DNA of 64,000 bases, taken from assembly GCA_964019135.1 (NCBI GenBank), contig OZ025248.1, positions 36,697,670 to 36,761,669 on the forward strand, read 5' to 3'. Under the pieces are notes generated by a model, which saw only the letters and a list, made by a program, of their open reading frames with translations, made no database searches and had not been told where the DNA came from. Numbering within the stretch: the stretch's first letter is position 1; each line of letters starts with the position of its first letter. Origin of the DNA: Arenicola marina. Its lineage: Eukaryota; Annelida; Polychaeta; Arenicolidae. The position numbers and the translations under genes were made by a program. This document shows, piece by piece, positions 11,249-23,900 of the stretch.

Positions 11249-12040
11249 ATGGTTTCTCGGGGAGAGCTAGAGCGTGCAGAGGGGCGAGGGGTGGAGGAGG
11301 TGGATATGGGGTTGGGGGGGGGCAGGCGGGGGATGGGGGAGGGGGTGGGGGTCACAGGTCTACAGCCAGGTCAGCCTGTCTGCTCCCTGGGGTCCATGAC
11401 CCTGGAGAGAGGAACACAGGAAAAGCATCAGGTTCTCCATCGGGAAGGAGAACGAGTCATTCTGTGTCATCGAATCCACCGACCCCAACGCCACTCCCAC
11501 CCACATTCCCACTCACCCCCTCACCCCATTCCCCCTGCCGTGCCGGGCCCTGCCCTGCCCTGCCCCGCTCCAACCCACCCTGTCCTGCCCCGCTCCAACC
11601 CGCCCTGTCCTGCCCTGCCCAGTCCTACTTCCACCCGTTTCTCCCCTTTCCACATACTTTCAAGGTTTTTATACCTTGGGATCCGGATCTTGGCATTTTT
11701 TTGTTGGAACCGGTTAAACTGACCGTGAAGCCATGGCAATCAATTTGTCAGCAACCTGCCGGTCCCATCGAGCGCGCCCCTTCCCCCTTGCCCCCCCCCC
11801 CCCACCACAACCTTTTAATCCCCCACCGCCCCTCACACCCCCTACCCACTATTTCAAGGAAAGCCCTCTTGGAGGATCAGGCGGTTTCTCCTTTCCAGCG
11901 ATATACAACGTCCGGCGTTATTCCCAGCTTTATTGTCCAGCCGCGATCGCCTCAATTTCCGGCCGCGTCATACCACGCGGTCGATCAACTGGACGCCTAC
12001 AGACTCACCCGGCGGGGCGGCCCCCCCCCCAGCCCCGGCC
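11249..12040. other. Low-complexity G-rich then C-rich spacer
   Basis: 11270-11350 is G-rich on the plus strand. 11510-11630 is C-rich with repeated CTGCCCTGCCC and CGCTCCAACCC phrases. The rest is unique sequence. Proline-rich open frames here follow from the C-rich composition and are not supported as genes. Confidence 0.55.
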
Positions 12041-12395
12041 CCCTAACCCGGCCCGCCGACCAGGTGCCCCCGGTCCCCCGGTCAGGTGCCCCGGTCAGGT
12101 GCCCCGGTCAGGTGCCCCCGGTCGCCCGGTTAGGTGCCCCGGTTCCCCGGCCAGGTGCCCCCAGTCGCCCGGTCAGGTGCCCCGGTCAGGTGCCCCCGGT
12201 CGCCCGGTCAGGTGCCCCCGGTCGCCCGGTCAGGTGTCCCCGGTCGCCCGACCAGGTGCCCCGGTTCCCCGGTCAGGTGCCCCCGGTCGCCCGGTTAGGT
12301 GCCCCCGGTCGCCCGGTCAGGTACCCCGGTCAGGTGCACCCGGTCGCCCGGTTAGGTGCCTTGGGCCCCCCGGCCAGGTACCCCAGTCCCCTGGG
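12041..12395. repeat. GC-rich compound minisatellite (14/22-bp units)
   Basis: Two alternating unit forms share GGTCAGGTGCCCC. The longer one adds a CGGTCGCCC segment. About twenty copies are present with C/T and length variation. All three plus frames stay open over part of this region and give proline/glycine-rich strings, as expected from composition. Confidence 0.9.
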
Positions 12396-13490
12396 CGCTG
12401 CCCTCCGCACCCCCCTCTCCTACAGCCACGGCTTCCTCCCCCCCCCACGCCTCCACCCCACCCCCCCCCCCTATCGGCTAGCCGTGGCTGCCTGCCGCTT
12501 CCATGATTGGTTCAATTCATCATACCCCCTGAGCATGCGCAGATAGTGTCACCGTGTCTGCACCACGCCCCACGCCCCCGCCGCCAGGGGGCGACAAGCT
12601 TGAGGGGGGTGGAACCCTCCTCCTTCCGGCTGTCAGCGTGGCATGTTGGGCATTAACCAGATCGCCATAAGTCACACAGCTTTACCCCAAGCAGTTCCGA
12701 GGTTAACGCTAACATGGCGATTGTCTTGTTGCAGCCAATCTGTCGTGATCTCGGACATGACCAGCCGAGTGAGCCACATGAGGTGACGATAACAACCATT
12801 CTACACAATGAACCCTTAATTAACCCTTACTAGTACCTTGGTTCTTATAAAAAGAACAGAAATCAGTCCATTTCGGTTGACGATATGTGTGTATGTGTGC
12901 GTCCAAACCTGCAGACCCTTATTAAGCATGGACAACATGCAGACACAGACGCAACAAGTGAAGGCAAACTACAGCCCGCCATCACCCCCACCCTATCCCG
13001 TACGCACCCCCACCCCACCCATCCTACCCATAACCCTCACCCACCCCCCATCCCCCCACTCCACCTCTCCCCCAGTGCCGCCGCTGGTTGCCTTGAGCGG
13101 CCTACCTCCCGGCGTGCAGCGCAGCCTCCTAGCGGAAGTAAGACACACTTAGCTGGCTGTGAACCGCCTGATCCTCTTATCTCTGGCAGACAGGGCGGCC
13201 TATTGTCGACGTCCTAATCCCATGTATACTCTGCCCTCTATGAAGGTCAAAGTGGCCTGGTCCCCAGTAGGGCTCTCCACGCCGCTGTACACACAGGACA
13301 CGTCGACCACGTCAATGGTCGGCCGACTGCGGAGCAGCGTCCCCCTGTGGCCAGCGCCCTGCGTGAGACTGATTTAAAGTTATTTATGCAGATATATACC
13401 CCGCGAAATAAAAATATTCTACCAAAAATATGCTGAGGAAGGGATAGGCTTCACATTTAAAAGAAATGTAGCGTCTTGTAATCATACTGT
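12396..13490. other. Spacer, no gene recognised
   Basis: Mostly unique sequence with C-rich patches at 12436-12472 and 12980-13080. Open frames are about 110 codons or less outside the C-rich patches. No splice-bounded exon or family motif is apparent. Confidence 0.5.
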
Positions 13491-13494
13491 GTAC

Positions 13495-13720
13495 TAGACA
13501 TACTTTAAATCACATTGTGTAATGGAAATATTCTATGCATAAGGTGCCATGGACATACTCTATGCATAATGTGAAATAGACATCCCATTGTGTAATGGAC
13601 ATTATTTAATCCCATGGTGTTATATATATCCTGTAAATCACACTGTAATCGACATCCTCTACCCATAGTCCCATACTGTGCAACGTAATCTAATGACACC
13701 GTGTAATCTAAAGTTCGTGC
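13495..13720 (-). repeat. Degenerate repeat, inverted relative of 6515-6835
   Basis: The plus strand reads AATCACATTGTGTAATGGA near 13508 and CCCATTGTGTAATGGACAT near 13583. Diverged versions (CATGGTGTTAT, AATCACACTGTAATCGACAT, GACACCGTGTAATC) follow. These are reverse complements of the GATGTCCATTACACAATGTG core at 6515-6835. Roughly seven or eight eroded copies are present. Confidence 0.68.
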
Positions 13721-15929
13721 ACTACGTCACCGATGTGTGTGTAGTTCACTGTGCATCGCCTGAATTTGAGTGACAGTAATGTACCGTTATTATGAAGTAA
13801 TGAATCCATATCCTAATATCTTGACAGGATTTTGGCGGACACCACTGTTTCGACATTTTCAAACTTTTGAGTTCACAGCCGTATCCATTGTTGCGTGTCC
13901 TTAAGGATGGTGACCCAAAGACCTCAGTGGGAAAAGGGGTAAAGGCAATAATTTGAGGGTTGTATATAACATGTGGGCGAGTCCAGGGAAAGTGGTTTTG
14001 AGGGCTGGGTGTAGAGGGGGGGGGAGGTGTACCTACTTGCTGTGCAAGTGTTATTGGGCACACGCCTCGATCGCCACTTCATGGGCTGGTTTGATTTTTG
14101 TTAAAGGAATGAAATGGACTGTCATTCGCATTCTGATGTCGGACGCCACTTCGAAGTCTCATTTTATAAGAGTTAATACTGTATTTAACCCTATTCCACG
14201 GCAGGGGGTGTCACTAGACTGAGAGACGTCCTCTCTTCCCAATACCAGCCCATAATATGGCAGCGGTTTTTTTTCATCAAGCCTATGAAGCGACCTTGTC
14301 TCGCAGTACTGCGTCCACTCACACTTTTTTTACTTCCGCTCTGCTCGGTGCACAGCGGTACATTTCAACAGCTTTAAGTTACTTGACAAGCCGTAACCAG
14401 GGCTCTGGGAGGCAGAAACACTGGAGGACGTGCACCGTTTGTCTGAGCAAGCACTTGAGTCACAGATTACTGTGAGATGCAGATACATACGTCACGGATA
14501 TAACAACAGGTTGTTCCTGGGGGTCAACCCTTGTTGGGTGGTGGCGGGGGCCCTTGGGTGGGGAAAGGTGGGGGGACGCCTTGGTTGGGTGGGGTCTTCT
14601 AAATCTTTTGCTATACTTTGTCAGTTTTGCTGGGAGCAGATAATGAATTTTCATTTATGATGAAAATGAATCTATATGAAGTAATGTCACTGAAGTGCTT
14701 GCTCGGGGGATCATTTCGCGTGACAGCCGGTTCCCGTGGTGGCTTCCTGGTTTACATCCAATACAATGAATTAGGAGACAGCAATGGCTGGCTCAGTTAT
14801 GTGGAATGTCAGAAAGAGAGAACATGAATTGCATGACGATTGGCATTCCGTATTTTATCATTCCGTATTTTACCGGGGCTCAAAATGAAGGTACGTATCG
14901 GCGTTAACTTCCTATTCCATCCACAACGCACGTGTAGATAACTTACAAGGGGGACCTCGCTGGCTTTGTGAGAGGGCTGAGTTGCAGACTCACAGGTGAA
15001 GGGTGTGCGATCTGGCGCCCGCATCTGGGGCATGTCGTCATCAGCCGACTCTACTTTATTGTCCCGGGAGATGCCTTGACCCAGTTTGGCATTGAACCCA
15101 TGCGAACCAAAGTGGCCAAAAACACAAATATTTCATTTCATCTCAAATACTTAATGTGGGACCCCTGTTGGCACCGATAAGCCTGGGATACGGTCGCACT
15201 GGCGTCTGTCTGTCTGTCCCTCGCGGGGAGGGAGGGAGGACGGGAGAGAGGGAGGGAGGGAGATAGGTGTCCCGGGATGCTGAAACCGGAGCGAGGAGAT
15301 TCGTGTCGCCTCACCATAAGGTTTGGCCGGACAAGTCTCCGCTCCTCCCCCCTTCCTTGACTAATGACTGCAAGAGGAGAGGGCATCACAACCCCCTCGC
15401 CTAATGTGCCCTATTACTTAAGGGGCCGCGAGGGGAGAAAACAAACTGTCGTGACCCTCCCCCCCCCACCCCCACTCCCCGCAATTCGTCTTCACGATGT
15501 GCCGTTGCCATGGTGATTACCCCCCCGGACTGAGGAACCAGGGAAGCCGAGGCGCGGAGGAAGGGATGGTGCCTCGGAGTCGACAGTTGGAAGTGGATTA
15601 AGATTGAAATCAGCGGTCTGCGTCAGCGTGTCCTTTGTATGTCGTCACGCAGCGGCGAGGGGCGGTGTGCTAGAACCCAAGACAGCCAACCGAGGGGGAA
15701 GGGGGGGGGGGTGCGGGGGGGGGGGGGCGGGACTGGACAAACATAGGGACAACCGCTCGCTGCATCCTCAAGTCAAAGGCGACGGCAGTGAGAGACGATG
15801 GCGCCCAGACATTGACGGCAGTGGATGTCCATGATTGGAGGGCTGGGCATGAGGAATACTTCCAAACTTTAGAACTGAACCTGAAATAATAGTTGATTGG
15901 GTATCTCTCATTGTTATCCAACACTTCAT
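13721..15929. other. Spacer, no gene recognised
   Basis: The stretch is largely unique, with a G-rich patch at 14515-14597, a GA-rich patch at 15225-15263, and poly-C/poly-G runs near 15459, 15701 and 15716. A phrase near 14836 (GACGATTGGCATTCCGTAT) resembles part of the dispersed repeat at 11096. Open frames up to about 90 codons show no family similarity I can recognise. Confidence 0.5.
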
Positions 15930-16145
15930 AATGTCATTACATTAATGTCATTACATTAAAGAAGGTGAACCATGTCATTACAGTAAAGACGCTGACCTAT
16001 GTCATTACAGTACAGACGCTGAACCATGTCATTACAGTAAAGACGCTGAACCATGTCATTACAGAAAAGACGCTGAACCATGTCATTACAGTCAAGAAGG
16101 TGAACCGTGTCATTCCAGTAAAGAAGGTGAACCATGTATCATTTC
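15930..16145. repeat. 27-bp tandem repeat (about 8 copies)
   Basis: The unit carries ACCATGTCATTACAGTAAAG plus ACGCTGA or AAGGTGA. Left copies are shortened (CATTACATTAATGT). The array stops a few bases before the left target-site repeat proposed for the adjacent SINE. Confidence 0.9.
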
Positions 16146-16165
16146 CGATTTTGACGTTGAATATG

Positions 16166-16553
16166 TTTCCTGTTAATAATTACATGTACATTATGTAGTC
16201 CTGCAGTTGTCAAAGCGACCCAAACATAACTACAACGTTCGTTGTCTGTGGAGATATCCGGATTTTCACGAGTAAGACGTAAGAAGGCGCTGCTAACAAG
16301 GGTAGCTGGGGGTCCTTTAGGGCCGCGTTGGATTCTGCACAGGACACTGGATCGTGGACTAAAATGACATAAAATTAATTGGTGTTTTGCGCCGCTTTTG
16401 TGCACACAAGGGCTAAACTGGACTAAGGAACCTCCCGGGACCACGAATGATAAGTGGATGAAACATGCCCCTGATTCGGTGTCCGCTCCCGGACTCGAAC
16501 CCAGGACCCACTGATCCACGGTCTGGTGCGCTAACCGATAAGCCAGCCTCGCA
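16166..16553 (-). mobile_element. tRNA-derived SINE, minus strand
   Basis: Read on the minus strand, the element starts with a tRNA-like head. The A box TGGCTTATCGGTTAGCGC lies at 16528-16545 and the B box GGTTCGAGTCC at 16491-16501, the expected spacing for an internal RNA polymerase III promoter. A ~300-bp body follows, containing TCCAACGCGGCCCTAAAGG and GAAAATCCGGATATCTCC. Flanking 14-16 bp segments (16150-16165 and 16554-16567) match except for two single-base indels and probably are the target-site duplication. The body reminds me of a conserved mollusc/metazoan SINE body, but I cannot assign a named family. Confidence 0.8.
16481..16553 (-). promoter_or_regulatory. tRNA-like head of the SINE with A and B boxes (Pol III promoter)
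   Basis: The minus strand shows a ~73-nt tRNA-like segment with A and B boxes. It merges directly into the SINE body without an acceptor-end break, so it is treated as SINE head and not as a functional tRNA gene. Confidence 0.75.
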
Positions 16554-16567
16554 TTTGCGTTGAAATG

Positions 16568-19538
16568 GACAATAAAAATCCTACTTGGTGCTATGGGAGG
16601 ATAAAACCCCCCAACCCGGCATTAACTACAATTTTATCCGGAATCTGTCAGAAGTGGCGTTTTCCAATGGCATTGCGCTCCGCGATAACAGTGGCCCTCA
16701 AACAGCAGACGCTACTCCATTTTCTTAATCGTCCAAACGGCGGCGAAGTCGCCATGACAATAAATGATATTCCCGGAAAGGACATTATAGAGGGCTGCTT
16801 TCTACCAAGGGTAAAGCTCGGCCTGCATGGCTTGAAAGCCTCTCGGGTGGACGAGGAAACTGTGGTCCACGAGGACCGCACTTCCTGCCCTGTAATATTA
16901 ACCATTGTGTCTGATAGGATCCCTTCTAATCATGTGAATCAATTACTCAGGAACTCTATCAGACCTTCGCCACTTGCATTCAGGGCCTGTGAGAGGCTGG
17001 CAAACGCCCTGGGAAATAAATCGGATGTCAGCCCACGCTGTCCCACCCCCCACCACCAGCCTCCTCCTGTTCCTCCGCACCCCACACCACCACCAACCCC
17101 CCATCCTGCATTCCCCCTACCCAACAAACGGGTGCCTGCAGTGATGGCGTTAGCCACGCCATCTTATGAAGAACCCAGCCGGAAGGAAGGCTGGTCAGTT
17201 CAACAACTGGAGGGTTCTTATTACGTCAGCGCCAGTCATGTGACCTGCAAGTGTATGGAGTGGCGGGAAGAAAGCGACAGGACAAGGTGGATGACACACG
17301 CGCACGCTGTCCTCCAATAACGGGAGGGGGTGGGGGAGCCTAGGGAGGGCGATATCGATGGTGGGAAGGGGGCGGGGGAGGGGGGGGGGGCAGAGGGGGG
17401 CGTCTCGGGGAATGGTGGGGGGAGGGGGACGTCTCGGGAAAGGGAAGGTATATCGTGTTGTGGCTGTGGGTGGGTGGGTGGCTGGGTTTGCTACGGGGCG
17501 GGGGGAGTAATCGGTGAGAAAATTCCCATCGTCACTGTGTGACAGATGACACTGGGGGCGAGGGGAGTCTGGCGGTGTGTGGCTGACCTATACCCGGACC
17601 CACTGCCGCTAACAAGGCGCCCTGAACCCCGCCTTGAAATCTGTGCTGCAGGCGGCCCTCAGCGGGGGCGGGGGGGATTGCGGGCGGGGGTGGAACGGAA
17701 GGCAGGCATGGAAGAAGAGGAGGAGGAGGAGGCTGAGAAGGAGGCTGAGGAGGAGGGGAAGGAGGGGGAGGCGGAGGGGGAGGAGGAGGGGGAAGAACGG
17801 ATAGCCCATTCCCCTATAGGCACCCCGTCCGCCATCTCTTCCCCCACCCTCAGCGCCTCTCTCCTCGATCGCGGTTTTCCTCCCCTGCCTCTATCCACCG
17901 TATGTGACTGTGCCGGTGACTGTGCCCATGGCTGTGCCCGTGTCGGTGGCCGCGTTGCCGTGGCTGTGCCGTGCGGGTGGCGGTGGCGGTGGCTTGGGCG
18001 GTGGTGGTGCCGTGGGCGGTCGCCGTGCCGGTGGCTGGGGCGGTGGCTCCGGCGGTGGCTCAGAGGCAGGTACCCTGCGACCCACAATGCCGCGGCCGGT
18101 GATCGGCTGCGGATGGCAATTGGCGCCTGTCCTCCTCATTGACTGCACCCCTCCACCCCCCCACCGACCCCCCCCACCCATCCCGCCACCGCCACCGGCC
18201 CCCACCCCCCACCGCACACACAACCCTCCCTCCCCCACACACACACACAAACACTCACGCTCGTACATACAGACTGGCGGCTACCTACTAAAGCCTTCCT
18301 TGGCCTCAACACGGACTTCTGGAATGAATCTGGAATGTACCGGGGCGAGGACGCCGCGGTCGTATTCTCCCGCCGCCTGTAGGCCACCGCTGGCTGCACC
18401 CTTCGGGCCACCGTCTTCAGGGGTATCGACAAAGACGAGCCATCGAGTTCTGCAGCACGTGGATAGGACAGATCTATGGTCACTACCGTATGGGAAACCG
18501 GAGGGACACGGCGCCCTCTATATAAGGATTGTCGCTTGTAAAGGATAGTGGCCACTACAGGTAAGCATACAGGCTTATGTTATCTATGCCCACCTCCTTT
18601 CCTCTTCGCTCCATCCATGCTGCAGTGAGAGCCGATCCTAGTCGCAAGCCAGGCCCTCATAGCTAAGCCGTTGTTGAAGCTGTTCAGGGCAGCCCTGTCA
18701 TCATCACACATTGGAACGGCAAGCGGTTCTGTTGAATATTAAATCTTCCGGCACGTGGTAATGTTTATACTCTCAGTAGCGGTCTTGGTAAATATATCAT
18801 TAACCTAATAATCAGCAAGACAGTAGCTTCATCATTAAAGACTTTGTAAAGTACAAGTGGCGGAAACCGAACCATGCTAGAACAAACATGGGAAAGCATT
18901 GACACGCATTGACTCGTATCAGCATGAATCATAGAGTTGGGCCAGCTCCCTCGCTGTGGGTTGTCAATACAACATGTGCCTGCGCCTTCTTCCTTAGCCC
19001 ATTAAGACCATGTTCATATCCCAACATCGCTATTGATAACACCGTAGTGATGATGACAATACGGTTAAGTCTTATCTTAAGCCACTTGTCATGTGGTACT
19101 GCCTTTTGCGCAAAACACGACGTGACTCTGTAGGTATAATGCTTAGGTAGCTAGCACGTAGAGCGTACGGCCATTGTCTGCTAGATCAGCCCAAGCAACC
19201 TGTGTATGGTTGAACGTTACCTCTGATATGTATATAGAGGTCTGGAAGTGAGGTTCAAATGTCCAGTGTCAATGCTCAATGTCGACAGTCGATTTTTCAC
19301 GACGTTCCGTGTCACTTTTTGGCTAAGTTCAGTTGCTCTGCGTCGATGTCGCCCATCAGTGTCTATGTTTGCGCAGGACAAAGATCCCATGTGTTTCGTA
19401 CGGGTCGAGATCGTGGGTCATGCTATACAAGTTAGGACCACTTGGTATACAGCCATTGTGAAGGCTATTTCTGTGGTGACAGAAGCATCTCACTCCTGAA
19501 GGAATGTTGCTTAGCTGGAAAAAGTTATTAGTTATAAA
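16568..19538. other. Spacer with purine-rich and G/C-rich patches, no gene recognised
   Basis: An open frame at 16565-17320 (251 codons, plus) has a protein-like first half but ends in a proline-rich stretch and matches no family I know. 17328-17440 is G-rich. 17715-17800 is a GAG/GGA-rich purine tract. 17925-18060 is rich in GGTGGC. 18147-18250 is C-rich, ending in a CA repeat. 18550-19538 is unique A/T-balanced sequence with no recognisable gene. Confidence 0.5.
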
Positions 19539-19736
19539 CAGGGGCGGATCTGGGGGGGGGGGGTTACAGGGCTTGCACCCCCCTTAGGAACCTGAACATA
19601 CACTGTTAAAGTCGGCTTCTCCGAGCACCCACCCCCCCCACCGGTCGCAATTTTTTCAGAGAGCACCCTCCCCCCGGTCGCAAGTTTTCAGAGAGCAACC
19701 CCCCCCCCCCTTGGCAAATTCCTAGATCCGCCCCTG
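19539..19736. mobile_element. 198-bp MITE with CAGGGGCGGATC terminal inverted repeats (hAT-like)
   Basis: The left end CAGGGGCGGATCTGG and the reverse complement of the right end, CAGGGGCGGATCTAG, match at 14 of 15 positions. The interior has long G and C runs and two copies of a CGGTCGCAA...TTCAGAGAGCA phrase. A 5-bp ATAAA repeat abuts both ends. hAT elements usually make 8-bp duplications, so the target site is either eroded or misread, and hAT assignment rests on the end sequence. There is no coding capacity. Confidence 0.75.
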
Positions 19737-19819
19737 ATAAATATGGCCGTTCGTCCGTGCGTGAAAGTGAAGTCTAGGACACGCTTAGACACAACTGATG
19801 GATGTAATGATTATTAGCT

Positions 19820-20200
19820 GTCGATAAACAGTTGACTAACATCCGATTAAAGGCTGATAAACAGGTTGATAAACAGTTGATTAACTGTTGATTGGCGGTT
19901 AATTAACAGTTGATAAACAGTTGATAAACAGTTCAAAAACAGTTGAAAAACAGTTGAATAACAGTTGATAAACTGCTGATAAACAGTTGATAAACAGTTG
20001 ATAAACAGTTGATAAACAGTTGATAAACAGTTGATAAACAGTTGATAAACAGTTAATTAACAGTTAATTAACAGTTAATAAGCAGTGGATAAACAGTTGA
20101 TAAACAGTTGATAAACAGTTGACAAACAGTTGACAAACAGTTGACAAACAGTTGATAAACAATTGATAAACAGTTGATTAACAGTTAATTAATAGTTTAA
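19820..20200. repeat. 11-bp minisatellite (CAGTTGATAAA)n
   Basis: More than thirty copies of CAGTTGATAAA occur, with CAGTTAATTAA, CAGTTGACAAA and CAGTTGAAAAA variants. The most uniform part is 19980-20060. Confidence 0.95.
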
Positions 20201-20205
20201 TAGGA

Positions 20206-20947
20206 ATGTAAGAACGACACGATCAAGCGTTGAACCGCTGATGATGAGTAGTTGATGACCAGGTGACGGTAAACAGATGAACAGTAGATGAAGAAATGAA
20301 AGCTGGTGGAGGAACCGCTGACAGCCAATTGATGAACATTCGATGATTGAGCTTCAAGTTATGAGAAACACCGTCGTAGGTTGCACTTAAATGACACTCA
20401 TATATCATGCAGCATTGGGGTATCCATCAACTACATCATACTGTTAAACCTCGATTAACCCTCTTGTTGTCTCCCCCCTCGCGCACACCCCCTCCCCCCC
20501 AACCCTTCCCCAACCCCTTACTCCTGCCAACTCCACACAGTAGTCATGCTCCATGCTTCACATGTTTTCAGATGTCATCATAACAAGGTATCCATCATTC
20601 AGCTGAAGGGATATATTGAAAATGCCCCTCGTTTATTCATGGGAGAAATCCCCACCGGATGTGGCCAAGGGTTAATGGCACGGTTGCCCAAGCTTCAGGC
20701 CTTTTGTCATGGGCCTTCATTGAGCTAAGGCTGTTTGCTGGAGAGTGGATGCTGCAATGTGACTGAGGTAAGGCTAAACACGCAGTAGTGGCATCTCTGT
20801 GCGGTAGTTCCAGGTATGTGTAAGCACACGTAGAGGATATATATATTTTATAGCACCCATTCCCCATGCATACATGCATGATCATCCAATCAATCTTTGG
20901 AAGTGCCACCGTCTGCCCAAGGTTCAAGGCAAGTCGGAGATTCATGT
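20206..20947. other. Spacer, no gene recognised
   Basis: Unique sequence. A TTAAACCTCGATTAACC phrase at 20444-20460 resembles the terminal repeat of pogo/Tigger-type transposons, but no second end was found. A C-rich patch lies at 20475-20512. Confidence 0.45.
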
Positions 20948-20948
20948 C

Positions 20949-23900
20949 ATGTCAGTTATACATACATGATCAGCCACCCACTGTAGATGTCAGTGATACA
21001 TACATGATCACCCACCCACTGTAGATGTCAGTTATACATACATGATCACCCACCTACTGTAGATGTCAGTTATACATACATGATCACCCACTGTAGATGT
21101 CAGTTATACATAGATGATCACCCACCCACTGTAGATGTCACTCATACATACATGGTCACCCACCCACTGTAGATGTCACTCATACATACATGGTCACTCA
21201 CCCACTGTAGATGTCAGTTATACATACATGATCACCCACCCACTGTAGATGTCAGTTATACATACATGATCACCCATGTAGATGTCAGTTATACATACAT
21301 GATCACCCACTGTAGATGTCAGTGATACATACATGGTCACTCACGCACTGTAGATGTCAGTTATACATACATGATCACCCACCCACTGTAGATGTCAGTT
21401 ATACATACATGATCACCCACCCACTGTAGATGTCAGTTATACATACATGATCACCCACTGTAGATGTCAGTGATACATACATGGTCACTCACCCACTGTA
21501 GATGTCAGTTATACATACATGATCACCCACCCACTGTAGATGTCAGTTATACATACATGATCACCCACCAACTGTAGATGTCAGTTATACATTCATGATC
21601 ACCCACCCACAGTAGATGTCAGTTATACATACATGATCACCCACCCACTGTAGATGTCAGTTGTACATACATGATCACCCACTATAGATGTCAGTTATAC
21701 ATACATGATCACCCACCCACTGTAGATGTCAGTTATACATACATGGTCACTCACCCACTGTAGATGTCAGTTATACATACATGATCACCCATTGTAGATG
21801 TCAGTTATACATACATGATCACTCACCCACTGTAGATGTCACTCATACATACATGGTCACCCACCCACTGTAGATGTCAGTTATACATACATGATCAGCC
21901 ACCCACTGTAGATGTCAGTGATACATACATGATCACCCACCCACTGTAGATGTCAGTTATACATACATGATCACCCACCCACTGTAGATGTTAGTTATAC
22001 ATACATGATCACTCACCCACTGTAGATGTCACTCATACATACATGGTCACCCACCCACTGTAGATGTCAGTTATACATACATGATCACCCACCTGCTGTA
22101 GATGTCAGTTATACATACATGATCACCCACCCACTGTAGATGTCAGTTATACATACATGATCACCCACCCACTGTAGATGTCAGTTATACATACATGATC
22201 ACCGACTGTAGATGTCAGTGATACATACATGGTCACTCACCCACTGTAGATGTCAGTTATACATACATGATCACCCACCCACTGTAGATGTCACTCATAC
22301 ATACATGGTCACCCACCCACTGTAGATGTCAATTATACATACATGATCACCCACCCACTGTAGATGTCAGTTATACATACATGATCACCCACTGTAGATG
22401 TCAGTTATACATACATGATCACCCACTGTAGATGTCAGTTATACATACATGATCACCCACCCACTGTAGATGTCAGTTATACATACATGATCACCCACCC
22501 ATTTTAGATGTCAGTTATACATACATGATCACCCACCCACTGTAGATGTCAGTTATACATACATGATCACCCACCCACTGTAGATGTCAGTTATACATAC
22601 ATGGTCACTCACCCACTGTAGATGTCAGTTATACATACATGATCACCCACTGTAGATGTCAGTTATACATACATGATCACCCACTGTAGATGTCAGTGAT
22701 ACATACATGGTCACTCACCCACTGTAGATGTTAGTTATACATACATGATCACCCACCCACTGTAGATGTCAGTTATACATACATGATCACCCACCCACTG
22801 TAGATGTCAGTTATACATACATGATCACCCACCCACTGTAGATGTCAGTTATACATACATGATCACCCACCCACTGTAGATGTCAGTTATACATACATGA
22901 TCACCCACCCACCGTAGATGTCAGTTATACATACATGATCACCCACCCACTGTAGATGTCAGTTATACATACATGATCACCCACCCACTGTAGATGTCAG
23001 TTATACATATATGATCACCCACCCACTGTAGATGTCAGTTATACATACCTGATCACTCACCCACTGTAGATGTCAGTTATACATACATGATCACCCACCC
23101 ACTGTAGATGTCAGTTATACATACATGGTCACTCACCCACTGTAGATGTCAGTTATACATACATGATCACCCACCCACTGTAGATGTCACTCATACATAC
23201 ATGATCACCCACTGTAGATGTCAGTTATACATACATGATCTCCCACCCACTGTAGATGTCAGTTATACATACATGATCACCCACCCACTGTAGATGTCAG
23301 TTATACATACATGATCACCCACTGTAGATGTCTGTGATACATACATGGTCACTCACCCACTGTGGATGTCAGTTATACATACATGATCACCCACCCACTG
23401 TAGATGTCAGTTATACATACATGATCACCCACCCACTGTAGTTGTCAGTTATACATACATGATCACCCAGCCACTGTAGATGTCAGTTATACATACATGA
23501 TCACCCACCCACTGTAGATGTCAGTGATACATACATGATCACCCACCCACTGTAGATGTCAGTTATACATACATGATCACCCACCCACTGTAGATGTCAG
23601 TTATACATACATGATCACCCACTGTAGATGTCAGTGATACATACATGGTCACTCACCCGCTGTAGATGTTAGTTATACATACATGATCACCCACCCACTG
23701 TAGATGTCAGTTATACATACATGATCACCCACCCACTGTAGATGTCAGTTATACATACATGATCACCCACCCACTGTAGATGTCACTCATACATACATGA
23801 TCACCCACTGTAGATGCCAGTTATACATACATGATCACCCACCCACTGTAGTTGTCAGTTATACATACATGATCACCCAGCCACTGTAGATGTCAGTTAT

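Noticed and set aside
16481-16553. A functional tRNA gene on the minus strand
   Set aside because: The tRNA-like head continues directly into a ~300-bp body with flanking duplications, which fits a SINE better.
16565-17320. 251-codon plus-strand open frame beside the SINE
   Set aside because: No recognisable domain, and it crosses a proline-rich low-complexity stretch. Kept only as a remark because no homology or transcript can be checked here.
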